Assembly (NCBI GenBank): GCA_964017125.1
Contig: OZ024914.1
Coordinates: 16,106,420 to 16,170,419, forward strand
Direction of reading: 5' to 3'
From: Flabesymbios commensalis
Taxonomy: Eukaryota; Annelida; Polychaeta; Terebellida; Flabelligeridae
Length of the DNA: 64,000 bases
Below the pieces are notes generated by a model. That model had not been told where the DNA came from. It did not search any database and saw only the letters and a list, made by a program, of their open reading frames with translations. Shown piece after piece: positions 36,764-48,340 of the stretch (position 1 is its first letter; each line of letters starts with the position of its first letter). A program made the position numbers and the translations under genes.

Positions 36764-37834
36764 ATGGCTGATTTTCCAGCTATGTCTAAGAACTCTTACA
36801 TGTTCTTGATTGACAACTTGCTCAAAGCTACACCAGTGGATATCAGAAATGAGTCAGGACTTGAAGCCCCTTTTCACCCAGCTTTTCGTGCTGATCAGCA
36901 GACCACAGTGTCTAGTGTCAGACATCAGAACCCAGTTCACCAGATTGTCCCAGCTAATCACTCACAGAACCGGACAAGGACCTCACCTGTCAATCTAACC
37001 AGGTTACCACCCCCTTCTACTTCACCAGGATTCAGACCAACTTCAGTCTCACCTTCTGTTTCAGAAACATCAAATATTTCAGGTAAGCACAGCTAATCAT
37101 CGCTACAGTTATACTAGATACTTTACTATTTCGGATTATACCAGATACATCTACAGAGCAAAATGGCTGATTTTGATCTTGATCTTGATCATTGTCTTGC
37201 TCTAGAAATTATGTCGTCTTTTATTCAACTACATTGTAGATGTTGATACTTAGCGTATACTAATCCATTGTATATGTGAGGAGCTGTAAAAGTCATGAAA
37301 TGAGGCAGATTGAAAGACTGAGGGCTCAAATATATGAGCACTAATCATTATTTTATGTTTCAATGATGTCATAGGCTATTTTCTATAATGTATTTCTCTA
37401 TTGTTACAGATACGGAAAGTGTTTCATCTGCCGGTGGAAAATCCAGAAAGAGAAGAAACAACTTTGGTCCCGAGCAGATTGAGCAGCTTGAAATCCGATA
37501 CCAGAAGCAGCGCCACCTATCACCAGGAGAGAGAACTCGGCTCGCCAGAAAGCTGGGGCTTTCAGAAGGACAAGTGAAGACATGGTTCCAGAACAGGCGT
37601 ATGAATGAAAAGAGGAGTGTCCAAGACAACGACCTGCGCCAGATGATGACATCACCACAGGCTGCGATGCACCAGATCGCCATGGCTGCTTCTGTTAGAA
37701 CCAGCCCACCTGCTGCCATGCCAAACATGCCATCACAGTTTGTACCTCATTACGGAATGCCTTCAGTGATCAACAATAAACTGATGGCACATCAGATGCA
37801 GTACTTCTCTTCGCCCTCCATGACCATGTTGTGA
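36764..37834 (+). CDS. Homeobox protein, copy 3, divergent homeodomain (247 aa)
   Basis: Exon 1 is 36764-37082 (319 nt); exon 2 is 37410-37834; the intron is 327 bp, GT-AG, phase 1. The Eh1-like FLIDNLL at 14-20 is intact, and exon 1 differs from copy 1 at about seven residues. The homeodomain (118-177) differs from copies 1 and 4 at about ten: G4R, K11E, Q22K, Y25H, E29G, Q33R, R39G, D42E, R43G and K55N. W48, F49, Q50, N51 and R53 remain. Y25 and K55 normally touch the DNA backbone, so binding may be altered. Two residues are lost near the C-terminus. An AATAAA lies at 38112-38117. The frame is open, so this is either a specialised or a recently decaying gene. Confidence 0.85.
37112..37175 (+). 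repeat. Duplicate of 5' UTR and start codon inside the intron of copy 3
   Basis: This 64-bp stretch repeats 36713-36776, including GAGCAAAATGGCTGATTTT. The second ATG (37163-37165) opens a 27-codon frame beginning MADFDLDLDHCLALEIM that is not otherwise homeobox-like. It sits 30 bp after the splice donor. Confidence 0.85.
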
Positions 37835-38342
37835 GTCAATACAGCAAAGACAAACTACTGACATTGACAAATAACCTGATAACATTATAGTGCTACAAAC
37901 TTGGAGATTGAGGATAGTGTTCTAAAATTTGATTAAGTGATTAACCAAACTTCATATATCTGACACATAAAACATGATGGTGCTGAAAGAAGAGACACCA
38001 CAATATCTCATATCACATCATTATATAGATATTTATATTTCTTTCATCCAGCATTTTATATTTTTTGTTGACTTAGTTGTTACTGTTACATGTCATTAGC
38101 GTTACAAAAAAAATAAACGATGTTTTAAAATTGGTTTGTTTTGTCTCTTTTTTTTGATATGCTTCATGAAACTACACTGCTCACCCTAGACACTGCTTCT
38201 TCGCATGTTAAAATGTGCAGATGGTTGACGTCATATGTCCCCCGCTCTCAATTTCAAGTATTGTAGTAAGCTTGTGATTGGCCGGCTGTCTTGCTAAAAG
38301 TACCCTGATCGGCTGGCGAGAATATTATGGTGAGGGAGGGGT
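37835..38342 (+). other. 3' UTR and downstream DNA of copy 3
   Basis: Matches the 3' region of copies 1 and 4 to about 38170, including the AATAAA at 38112. Beyond that the sequence is unrelated to the other copies, so the duplicated unit ends here. No gene. Confidence 0.6.
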
Positions 38343-38480
38343 GGGTGTAGACAGACACCTGTGTGGAGCCCAGCAAACGCGAGGACTCGACCCAATGCTA
38401 TTTCACTATTGGCCCACCGCCAACGGCGCTGGACCAACATTAAAACAACATCGGGTCAAGTCTTCATGTTTGCTGGGAGA
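38343..38480. mobile_element. Hairpin repeat, family also at 55.2 kb
   Basis: Imperfect inverted repeat: GCCCAGCAAACGCGAGGACT on the left, and TCATGTTTGCTGGGAG on the right in reverse sense. A related hairpin lies at 55226-55334, and fragments at 43366-43455 and 57552-57640. Probably a MITE-like family. Ends not fixed. Confidence 0.45.
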
Positions 38481-38988
38481 GCTGTCCGCATTATGATACA
38501 CGCGTACCGTCTGTGTCTGGTTGGAACCGGCTAAACACAGTGCTCTGTGTACATAAAACATGAAAAAAGTTATCTCTCTGCATTTAACGAAATTTCCACG
38601 GAACATATATATAAAAAAAAATAACGCTATTCTGGTAAAAATTAATTGAGAGTTATTTAAAATGATGCGCAAGAATTCGGCATCTTCATATATGACAGAT
38701 AGACATGATGAATACATTGTAAACAAAATAATCATTGCGCTGCAGCTTCAAAGTAAACATTGTATAAATTGTATGATTTTAAAGTAAGAAAGTGTGACGG
38801 CAATCCTGGCAAACTGACAGGGGGTTACCAACCGGAGTTAGATATATAGGGTGGTATTGAGGGAGGAGCCACCGCCGGGGTGGTTACAGAAACCAATCCG
38901 CGAGACGCAGACAGTAATTATGGTGCAGGTTGCAAGCGGCGACCACTAGATGTCGTGCTGGTCTAGGGTCAGTCCGGCTGGCAGGGTA
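38481..38988. other. Intergenic, nothing recognised
   Basis: Includes a moderately GC-rich stretch at 38800-38990 (GGAGGAGCCACCGCCGG). I found no open frame, RNA or repeat homology in the rest of the window. Confidence 0.4.
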
Positions 38989-39235
38989 AAAATGAAAGGA
39001 AATGAATCGGGCATTAGGCCGCTTTTGTGCACATACAGGCTAAATTGGGCCGGGAGAACCTCCTGAGGATGGTGAGATGACACTGCCCTCGAAATTCAAA
39101 CCCTGGAGGCTTGAGGCAGAGCACGCTACCTCTCGGTCACGGAGGCTTCTCACAATACTGAGTTTTACGAGTGGTTGGGGAATAAACATGTTTGTTTCTT
39201 TCAAACCGCCGAGACCGGGAAACGAACCCCGAACT
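38989..39235 (-). mobile_element. Dimeric tRNA-SINE, 5'-truncated, minus strand
   Basis: The 3' end and second tRNA-like half are present. The first half breaks off after the box B region (GGAAACGAACCCCGAAC), where LINE-like sequence follows. The copy is diverged and has lost part of the 3' domain. Confidence 0.8.
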
Positions 39236-39710
39236 AAACATGCCGAATGTGATCTGTGTCTTTCATAAGCGATTCTAAGTCTCTTCTGACATTTTGTGGT
39301 AGAGAGTTCCCTAAGTAAACAATGCTGTTTCTAAAACGCTCGGTTTTACAAAGAGGCACTTTCATGAGAGATTCTTCATCTGTCGAGCTACAGGTACAAC
39401 GGTCAATACATATTTTGAAATATCGATATCGTGTTCTCCATTAAGGCACTTCAAACAAATATTATGTAATTTCGCTCTCGTCTCATTGATAAAGCTAACA
39501 TGTTAATTTTCAAGACTCATTCCCTGTAGTTATCAGATAAAAATTACATATGCATTTGATTGACCGTTATACCCGTTCCACCAGGCGCACATTAGTGAAA
39601 CTTGTTCCCCTCTATAGTGGTGTACAATATTCTAGTATTGGACGTGCTAAAGCACAATATAACATTGATTTCGTTTGCTGGAGAGCGTGACACCCCAGTA
39701 CTCTATGTTT
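39236..39710 (-). mobile_element. LINE C-terminal fragment
   Basis: On the minus strand, frames read RPILEYC, then farther on KTERFRNSIVYLGNSLPQNV followed by RRDLESLMKDTDH. This is the pattern found after the reverse transcriptase in CR1/Jockey-like LINEs (a xNSLPxxV motif). Several frames are needed, so it is old and broken. Confidence 0.65.
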
Positions 39711-39743
39711 CTAGAATCATGACTTTAAACAGTTAATAAATTC

Positions 39744-40360
39744 CTGCACGAAGGTAGTAACACACCTCTACCCTAAGGTGGTTACACACCCTACACCAAG
39801 GTGGTTACACACCCATACACCAAGTTGGTTACACATCTATACACCTAGTTGGTTACACACCTTCTAGACCAAGGTGGTAACCAACCCCTACACCAATGTT
39901 ACACATCCCTACACCAAGGTGGTTACACATCCCTGCACTAAGGTGGTAACACACCACTACACAAAGTTGGTTACACACCCTACACCAAGGTGGTAACCAA
40001 CCCCTACACCAATGTTACACTTCCCTACACCAAGGTGGTTACACATCCCTGCACTAAGGTAGTAACACACCCCTACACAAAGGTGGTTACACACCCTACA
40101 CCAAGGTGGTTGCACAACCCTACACCAAGGTGGTTACACACCCTACACCAAGGTGGTTACACACCCTACACCAAGGTGGTTACACACCCTACCCCAAGGT
40201 GATTATACAACCCTACTCCAAGGTGGTTACCCATCCTTACACTAAGGTGGTTACCCACTTTACCTCGCGGTGGCACCCTTATATTACTCGAAGGGGACTT
40301 AACCCACCCTTACACCAATGTAGTTACCCACCCCTACACCAAGATGACTACCCATCAGAT
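39744..40360. repeat. 24-bp minisatellite array 5
   Basis: Same orientation as array 4, unit core CCCTACACCAAGGTGG. Several units are 23 bp, so frames shift and long open frames are fewer. An internal direct duplication of several units is visible (39870-39960 and 39985-40080). Confidence 0.92.
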
Positions 40361-41002
40361 GTTCTAATATTTAAACGAGACATATGTCATTCAAAGTCAA
40401 ATGTCAATATCAATGTGACATATTTACGTCCCTCCAAATGAAATTGTCTGCAGCGATTGTTTGGAAATATTTTTGCCGTTTTTTTTTATAGTTTCTTAGA
40501 GAAAGATTGATAATGCATCATATTAATTTTATGCTTATCTTTTCTTCATTTTTTTATTGGCTTATTATTGTAGAAGCTTCATATTTAGTAGTATAATGGG
40601 CCAGAAGGTATAAAGTTTGGCTGAGAAATGGAACTCCTATGAAATAAGATTGTAGCGTATGTCTTTGATTGACTATTTAAATATACCACAATTATAAAAT
40701 ATATTACAACCACAATGATTGCTAGAAAGACTTCCCGGCGCTTTACAACCACTCACAACAGGGTGTAGATCAGTAAAAGGTGTGAAGTGGTGGTTTCACC
40801 CAGTGATATCAAGTTCAGAACGGAAGCCGATTATGTCACGTGACCAACCCCTTATTACACTTTAATTTCCAAAAGCACACCCCTAGATCTATATAATATT
40901 TGAAGCTTTTTTAACCGGCCGGTCTATTTTGAGGATTTGTGCGGGATAAATAACATGACAAATTTGAGATATTTTCGAGAATTTTTTTTCATTTGTGATT
41001 CA
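40361..41002 (-). repeat. Inverted composite unit after array 5
   Basis: Reverse of the blocks at 10480-11060 and 18860-19480, with the GTCACGTGAC palindrome at 40835-40844. Interrupted at 41002 by a DNA transposon; the module resumes at about 43713. No gene. Confidence 0.7.
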
Positions 41003-41539
41003 TAGTTTGGCAACAAACATAAATCACTTCTACTAGGTACCCCAAGTCTGAAAAGTTTTGGTGCCATTTGCACAGACAAAGGTTATGACCTTTTCAAGGT
41101 CATTTAATGGTCGAGTTGAAATTATCCAATTTTACGCCATGTTTCTCAAAATTAACCAGACAATTTATATTGGAAATAAATTTAAAAGCATTTAAATGCA
41201 TACATGTTCATCCCAGGTCTTATTACTATATCATGAAGTCTTTAAATTAAGAAAATAAGTCAAATTTGGTCATTTTCGGGTACTTTTGGGAAACCAAGTG
41301 AATCACGATTTAAAGTAAGAGACATTTTAATACGGAATCATTGGTATTTCAATACGATCAACAAAGTGTTGTTAACACTAAAATTCAAATAAAAAATAAA
41401 AGAATCAAGCCTGAACTTAATCAAAAACGTATTGTTTATTGTAAATACACTACTCAATGATTGTCCGTCATCGTCCACTCCCTCTGCACCAAAAGCATGC
41501 CCTCCATTACTACTTTCAACATTTTTACACTCGTACTGT

Positions 41540-42374
41540 TCACTGAAAGCACATTTGCATAAATCTGTACATACTATGTTCATTTTTTACATGAGCATCG
41601 TTTGTAGAGCACTTACGGCTACTTAATGACATATAAAGCGACTGCAGTATATTTACGTATTTACTATCAGTATTCACGTATTTACTGCAGTTGCATCGCA
41701 CCAAACCTACCACAGCTACTGGTGCTGGATCAAGCTGGATCACAACATGAGATAATCCAACAACATTTTCAATTGATCATTGTGGTGACTCGACTGTGCT
41801 TGACTGAAATCTGCTATTTGTTTTGCTTCTAGAGCAAGGCGAACCAACTCAGGAGCAGCTAAGAAATACCTTGTCAGAGTATTTGGCCTCTGAGTGATGC
41901 ATTTTAGACCACAAACTTGCCCCAAAGCGTGTCAGCGCCAATGTCACAGAATTCTTGCCCAGATTTCTTGACACTAACGTTTCCTTCGCAGAAAAACTGT
42001 CACACCTCTGGATCAGTTTTGCAATGTACTCTGGTATGTATACTGGACATATTTCAAGCGGTTTTGGCTGAAGAAGAAATGACACACAGGGATACCAAAT
42101 GCAATTGCCACAAACCACATCGTGTGGCGCGAATGAACTGTAACAATGTCTCTACCTTTTCCATGTACATACATGCCCATTTAAGCACAGGCGTATCCTC
42201 GTGTCTTTTGCTGTATTCTTTGAGCTGTGTTTTCATCTGTTTTGTTTCTAAAGAATGAAGCATTGCTTGATGTGCCTCTTTTGCTTCTGGTATATCGTTG
42301 CAAGCGCGAGCAATGTTAAGATGCTCTTTTAGTGCAGTTTTCCAGGGAATCATTCTCTGCAAAGAATGCTTCAA
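41540..42374 (-). pseudogene. Transposon-encoded protein relic, C-terminal part
   Basis: Overlapping minus-strand frames contain FIRATRCGLWQLHLVSL, then FGASLWSKMHHSEAK, then PELVRLALEAKQIADF. From memory, the order ATRxGLWxLHL ... PExxRLxxEAK occurs in a repetitive family of uncharacterised invertebrate proteins. The pieces lie in different frames, so the gene is frameshifted and dead. Position within the inverted-repeat element makes it the likely transposase. Confidence 0.55.
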
Positions 42375-43013
42375 TGTATAGATAAATAATACTTGAACGA
42401 AGGAACCTATTGCTCTGAGGCTGCACAGGACTGAGGGAAATTCTCGAAAGATATATTTATCTTGGAGTTCTGACTTTAGAGCCTGATAGAAGCTTTATAA
42501 CCCTTATGTACAAGTCCATGTCAAATGTGATTATTGATTTTTTCCAGGACCCATGATGTGTGCGTTGATATGCTGTGATTGTTGAAGGACAGTGAGTAGG
42601 CTAATGTGCTGTATTAATGTGCAGGTGTTGATATCAGTGACAAAGCACAAATATAGGTTTGAGGTGTGGCTACTTCATTTATTGATGAGTTTTAAGCTGC
42701 CAAGTTGGTAAATTTTGTGCACTTTGAGTCAAACACACAACACATGACCATTTTATGCTGCATCGCAGTGCTTAAAGTGAACTTCAGCTTTGATTGGTTC
42801 ATAAGTTACTTGTCGATCAGTATTCATCTCGTACATTAAACTGATCATGTTTTCTACTAGTATGTTTTAAAGATGACGTGGCCAGAGTAACATAAAAGTT
42901 AGCTTTTTCCCTTTTTAGATTGTGTGTGAATTGAGTAAATTATTGATAACAAACCCGATACCATCGAGCCCTCTTCTCAAGAAGCGTTTCCCCCGTTGAG
43001 TGTAGTCCTAGTC

Positions 43014-43208
43014 TCAAACTAATGTTGACCATATATACTCAAAACGCTTTCTTACACATTCCACCCAGGAACGGCAGTTTCGGTTGAACAATGGGCTCTT
43101 ACTTTTTTTCTGACATTTTATGCACACTGAATAATCCGTTTGTCCACAATGTCTCTTGATGGTTGGTCTAGAAGCCATGGCTCTGTCATGTATCGCAGCC
43201 TTTTGCAA
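43014..43208 (-). pseudogene. Transposon-encoded protein relic, N-terminal part
   Basis: The frame includes SVCIKCQKKSKSPLFNRN with a CxxC pair, like the Cys-rich N-terminal region of the same uncharacterised family. It lies upstream of the C-terminal relic in the same element and on the same strand. Alone it is too short for certainty. Confidence 0.35.
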
Positions 43209-43715
43209 ACTGTCGTGAATTAGTTTGGATATAAGTGTAGATTATCCAGATTTTTTTTGATTTTTTTTAGATTGAAGAGAGACTGTACGACATGGTATTA
43301 TGATGGTTCAAATACAATGCAGTGAGAAAAAAATATGATGATATCGCATACAATGATGGCCACTGTCCAGCAAGCAAGAGACGTGCATTTAATGTTGTTT
43401 TAATGTTGATACATTGCCTACGATGCTGGCCCAACATTAGAACAGCTCTTACATATGGTTAGGTACATATATTATATTATGTGGTCAAAAGTAATATTGT
43501 ATGGTGCATTCCCGAATCAAATGTGTGCTGTATGTGGTGAATTGAGGGTGGTGAGCTACAATGACCTCTGAATGACCTTGACCTTGGTCTGTGCAAACGG
43601 CACCCAAACTTTTCAGATTCAGTAAATGCTACTGAACATTTTGGACCATAGTTTCAAACTTTATCATGCAATTTTTACTGAAGCAATTTTTGCTACATAA
43701 GCAACTGTACTATCA

Positions 43716-45150
43716 ATTATCTGACCGTTTTCTTTCGTGTCTTTGACGGCGACCACATTGTTCTTCTGAGGTCAGTGTCTTTTTACGCGTGTGTTCATCG
43801 TATTTTTAGCGGTAAAGGTCAAGCATTGGACAACGTCACACATCAGATCATCAGTATTCTCATCAGATGATAACTGTTATTCAGATGTCCACCTCCTATT
43901 CCACGTGAAGGGGGCTATACTACGGCATCGCCATGTCGTAATAATTGCATAATTTAGTGTCTACATTGTTCTTCTGAATCAAATAACACAGCCCCCAAAG
44001 ACGCTACCTTTCGATCACACAGGCTCCACATAATACCTAATCTTTACGACATCATATCTGGGAACACTAGCGCTCAAGTAATAATAATGTCATACTTTTA
44101 TTTTTCATCTCTTAACCTCTACATACTGAAGCTGCCAAACTATGAAGGAGACCTGCTCAAATGTCACTGAAATATCTGAAACGATACATTCCGCTACACA
44201 AGAAATCAACTCGGCGTGCCCTATTGTTGATTGAATAGTGGCCAGCATAGCGATTACTTTCAGTATCCAAAGAACTTGAAAACTTACAAGGGGCTCTAGT
44301 TTTCAGTGAACACTTTACTATTCGAGATAAGAACTCATCAGATATGTGTAGTTTATATACATTTATAGATATAAGTTCCAGTAGTGGTGCAACCTCCAGC
44401 AGGTTAAACTTTCTGCATGCCTTCGTGGGTTATATTCATACATGTCTGTACATTGCACAGACTATACTGTATATTGCACAGACCATGTGAAATAAATGTC
44501 TATGGACCCTACATTATTTTAGAAAAACATTTTTTTGTAAAGTTTAAATAAAAATTAAACAGCCACAATAAAATGACTTTGTTGTTTTGTGCTGAAGAAA
44601 AATACAGAAAACAGTATATTCAACTGCGAAATTCACATATATTTACAACATTGTACTAAAAGCACAAACACAAACTGACATATCGGCATGATTAGCCTAG
44701 TATGATGTGTGAACACAAGATTAAGCTACAAAGAGTTGTTTATTCTAACACTGCGCACTAACGATAATATCACTCATAAACTCATATGACACACACTTGC
44801 TGCAAACAAGTATATTTTACCTGTTTTTGCTTTCATGTTCTAATATGAAATGATGTTTAATTTCACATTAAGGGATGTTTTCTATGAAAAATATGATTCA
44901 CCTGGGCCCAATGTAGTGCCGGACTCCCATCCGATGACAGACGGTATTTCCACGTTATCATGGTTATGTGATCTTATATAGGGTATACTTTACCAAACCG
45001 AAATGTGACCCGTACAAAATATACAACAAACTGCAAAATACACGTTACTGCGGTTCAATCACTAATTCTTTAAATTACATTGATCACCACTTTGTGAGAG
45101 GACTTAAGGCAGTCATATAATTTAAACAAAAACTGTAGTTTGATTGGTCG
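43716..45150 (-). repeat. Inverted composite unit, continued
   Basis: Reverse of 17150-18840: the block ending GGTCGTAATAATTGC, a degenerate SINE half at about 43980-44060, and the sequence shared with 17160-17560 at 44400-44760. No gene seen. Confidence 0.65.
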
Positions 45151-45168
45151 TGATGAATATTAAAATAA

Positions 45169-45439
45169 AATGAATCGGGCTTTAGGCCACTTTTGTGCAA
45201 ATCCTGGCTAAATTGGTCAGGAGAACCTCCTGAGGATGGTGAGATGAGTGAGATGACAGTGCCCTCCAGACACAGAATTCGAAATTCAAACCATGGTGGT
45301 CTGAGGCCGAGCACGCTATTTCTCGGCCACTGATGGTCCCCACAATACTGAGTTTTACGAGTGGATGGGGAATAAACATTTTTGTTTCTTTCAAACCGCC
45401 GAGACCGGGAAACGAACCCCTAACTCAAGCTCACGCCCG
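45169..45439 (-). mobile_element. Dimeric tRNA-SINE with 18-bp TSD, minus strand
   Basis: Flanked by perfect 18-bp duplications, TGATGAATATTAAAATAA, at 45151-45168 and 45440-45457, so the edges are exact. The far 5' end is shortened compared with 57874-58187. The long duplications show target-primed insertion by a LINE machinery. Confidence 0.9.
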
Positions 45440-45457
45440 TGATGAATATTAAAATAA

Positions 45458-46293
45458 CATTCAATGAGTGTTGAGAGCTATAAACGTGGTGAAAAATACT
45501 TACACATTATAAGTAAATTGATAGCAATTGATAAATTCACAAGTCTGAGCTATGACTGTCACTTGGTGTTGTTATTTCTGCATCTATGTAAACATTTCAC
45601 ACAACGATAATTGCACTCATAAAACTGACTGATAATATTATGAGACGCACTCTGTTTTAATTGCACTCAGTAAATTCACTGATATTAGAAATACTGCAAA
45701 CTGCTATGTTATTTTAGGGCGTTGAAAATGTTGAAGTTTGGACAAGAAGAATAATTAGTTTATCATACGTAATTGAAAAGTATGCTTTATCGCTCCTGAT
45801 TAGTCAACTACCGAAACATTTCAATAGCTAAAATAAACCATCTTTATTTATATATCTGTGCATAATACGCTATATTTTGGATATTTTGATCAATCCGTAA
45901 TTATTTTACCTAGAAAACATATAATTGTGATATACTTCCCAAATGTCTAGAAAATGTCGGTCTCGGATATTTCAGTTTCGTTTTAGAAATCTGCCGGACA
46001 ATCCTTTGGCCTTAGTTAATCCTGTGACAACGAACATGTCTGATCTTTAAATATCTCGGCAGATAAATTGTTATTCTTACAAGATTACGGCAACTTCATA
46101 ATTACAATACAAATAACCAAATGGAGAATACCATACGAGAAAAGTAAGCATAACAAGCATAATTTAAAAACGTTCTAAAATAATACAATAGCACAAATCA
46201 AACCCCTATTTTAGAAAGTGTGGTTGATATTGATATCAATATACCGGTCGTCGTTTGCATTTTCTTATTTTCTAATTTCACAACGATATTTTT
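45458..46293 (-). repeat. Core and flank modules, inverted
   Basis: Core module at 45525-45720, then reverse of 7040-7500 and 15900-16240. No gene. Confidence 0.7.
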
Positions 46294-46297
46294 TTAA

Positions 46298-46509
46298 CCC
46301 TTCAACCGCCGGTGCGGCATATATTCAGGTTTTCATTTTTTACTAGCACATTAAGTACCACCTTTAAACATGCTAAAGATAAAATGTGACATCAATCAGC
46401 AATATTTGGAAACAGTTGATCTCCATTTTGTCAAATCTGAATAATTTTCACTCACTTGAAGTTGTGGATCGGATGAAAATTCAGATTGAATAATTTGGCG
46501 GTTAAAGAG
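46298..46509. mobile_element. TTAA MITE, 212 bp, piggyBac-like ends
   Basis: Inverted ends CCCTTCAACCGCC and GGCGGTTAAAGAG, bounded by TTAA at 46294-46297 and 46510-46513. A related copy lies at about 57047-57230 in reverse. CCC-type ends with TTAA duplications are typical of piggyBac-derived MITEs. No coding sequence. Confidence 0.75.
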
Positions 46510-46513
46510 TTAA

Positions 46514-48057
46514 TTACACTTTGCAACCAATCATGATAATATCACCTCGTATTTCGCAGTTGATGTACTAGCGAGTTGACTTTAATCAGAAAGGCATAGG
46601 TTATTATGCATTTCTGGTAAAATGTAGGTTTATGCTTAATTACCATAATTTCCTCGTGTAGTCAAATTATCGTTCATGTGATTTTGTCTCTTAGACATGT
46701 CAGCCTTTGTGAATGTATTAAGATATTACTCTATAGTATGAAGTATACGATATTAAACCTTCATTTAATATTGTAAAATAAATCTTCAAAATATGTGTTT
46801 ATATATAGTTATATTTTATGTAGGTAGAACTATTATCTGTTAGGGATATTTCGGTAAATATTGCCCTTTTTACACCAAAGTATTGAAAATAATATAGATT
46901 ATAACACATCATTCGTGTTGTCAAATCCTTAATGCGTTAAACAAGAACGTAAAGATGCATATTACAATGCGGGTTCCCATTGAAAGGCTGTGAATACCAT
47001 TTATATATTTAAGCAATATCAATCCACACTTCGCAAATAGGTATTGGTTAATTCGACAGGGCACATGTCAAAAAAAAAGCACGTGACGTTATAAATGGGT
47101 TACTGATCCAATCCCATAATTACTGATCAATGGGAGATCTTGTGAACTCCACGGTGGAGTAAAATATCATGAAATTAATCACTTGATCTTCTTATTCTAC
47201 ATTTCACCAAAAGAGGTAGGAGCTCATAAATAAGCTATAGAGGTGAATAGTAAAATGTAATCTTGTGTAATTAGCACGTCCCCTTTAAATCAAGCAGAAT
47301 TGATTCGATGTTGTTTTGGTGATGGGTCAAGCCCTCCAGTATTGGTTAAGCACTAACACAATTTTCGACGATTGAAATTTTGCCATCAGCAGACCCTAAT
47401 TGGTGCACAGGGGGGGGGGGGACATGTCATTACAAACATGAAACGGGGACAAAGTGGTACATAACAAGTTAACCCTCTCCTCTCTATACATTATCTCACT
47501 CATGTGTGAAAGTCAATTATCTTTTTGTCAAATTCCATGTCAATTATTATTCCTCTGACATTGACAAAAATGTGGTCATTTTTGTGCTACTTAAATTTTT
47601 ATTTACAATTTTAATAAGGTCAACAAGTTTAATCCACAAGCAAAGGGAAAAAACAAGAATTGTATAATTTGTTATGGCAAATAATCTACTTTTTGACCTC
47701 CTTAATCAATATTATCCACCTACCTCACAAAAGAAAAACGCGCATGCAATTTTTAATCTATTTCAACGACAATCGTATTTTTTTACAGATAAACTTTTTT
47801 ATATAAACGTTTTTATCTACCAATGTTTATTATTAAAACTACTGCTGAAATACACATTATTTTAATCAGCAGCACTGTTTACTGTTATAGATTATTAAAA
47901 AACAATTTACTGTTGTGCATATTTTTATCATGCAAAATGCTACTATGATCGATTATTTATACATAGAGTCTATTTTCCAATTAATACCATGCAGGCTATG
48001 GTAAATAATTAATAGCTAAGATGTTCTTTCAAACATGGTTGGCTTTATATATTTTAA
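46514..48057. repeat. Flank module (inverted) and AT-rich DNA
   Basis: Positions 46540-47530 are the reverse of 81-800 and 15300-15960, with a G-run at 47410-47420. From 47540 to 48050 the sequence is AT-rich with nothing recognised; the 63-residue frame at 47674-47865 has no support. Confidence 0.6.
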
Positions 48058-48340
48058 AGCGACACAATCAGGCTGAACTCACCAAAAAATCGGTAATTTA
48101 TAGCCAGATATAGAGACGAAATTCCCTGTGTTTCTTATTTTGGACATGCATGTCTGAAATAAGAAATCGGGAATCTCGTTTTTATATCTCGCTTAACTAG
48201 TAAATGCGCAGCACAAAAATTAATAAAACTTTTGCAGTTGTAGTCTATGAACTTGTATACATCAAAATTTGATTGGTCATATTAGAAGCCACAAATGAAA
48301 TTACGGATTTTTTATATGATTTTACCCTGATTGTGTCTAT
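48058..48340. mobile_element. Diverged TTAA hairpin MITE
   Basis: The centre matches 59780-59920 (GATATAGAGACGAAATTCCC, and GCGCAGCACAAAAA in the other arm). Ends are AAGCGACACAATCAGG and CCTGATTGTGTCTA. The two arms pair over most of the length. It is older or a different subfamily from the 59.7-kb copy. Confidence 0.65.

Larger units (their letters stand above)
41003..43712 (-). mobile_element. Decayed 2.7-kb DNA transposon with subterminal inverted repeats
   Basis: It splits a known module. The flanks carry TCA on both sides (41000-41002, 43713-43715), suggesting a 3-bp target duplication. Both ends begin TAGT, and a longer inverted match (GTCTGAAAAGTTTTGGTGCC at 41046, its reverse near 43590-43620) lies inside each end. 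Decayed coding sequence runs on the minus strand. A 3-bp duplication would fit Academ-type elements, but that assignment is tentative. Confidence 0.65.
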
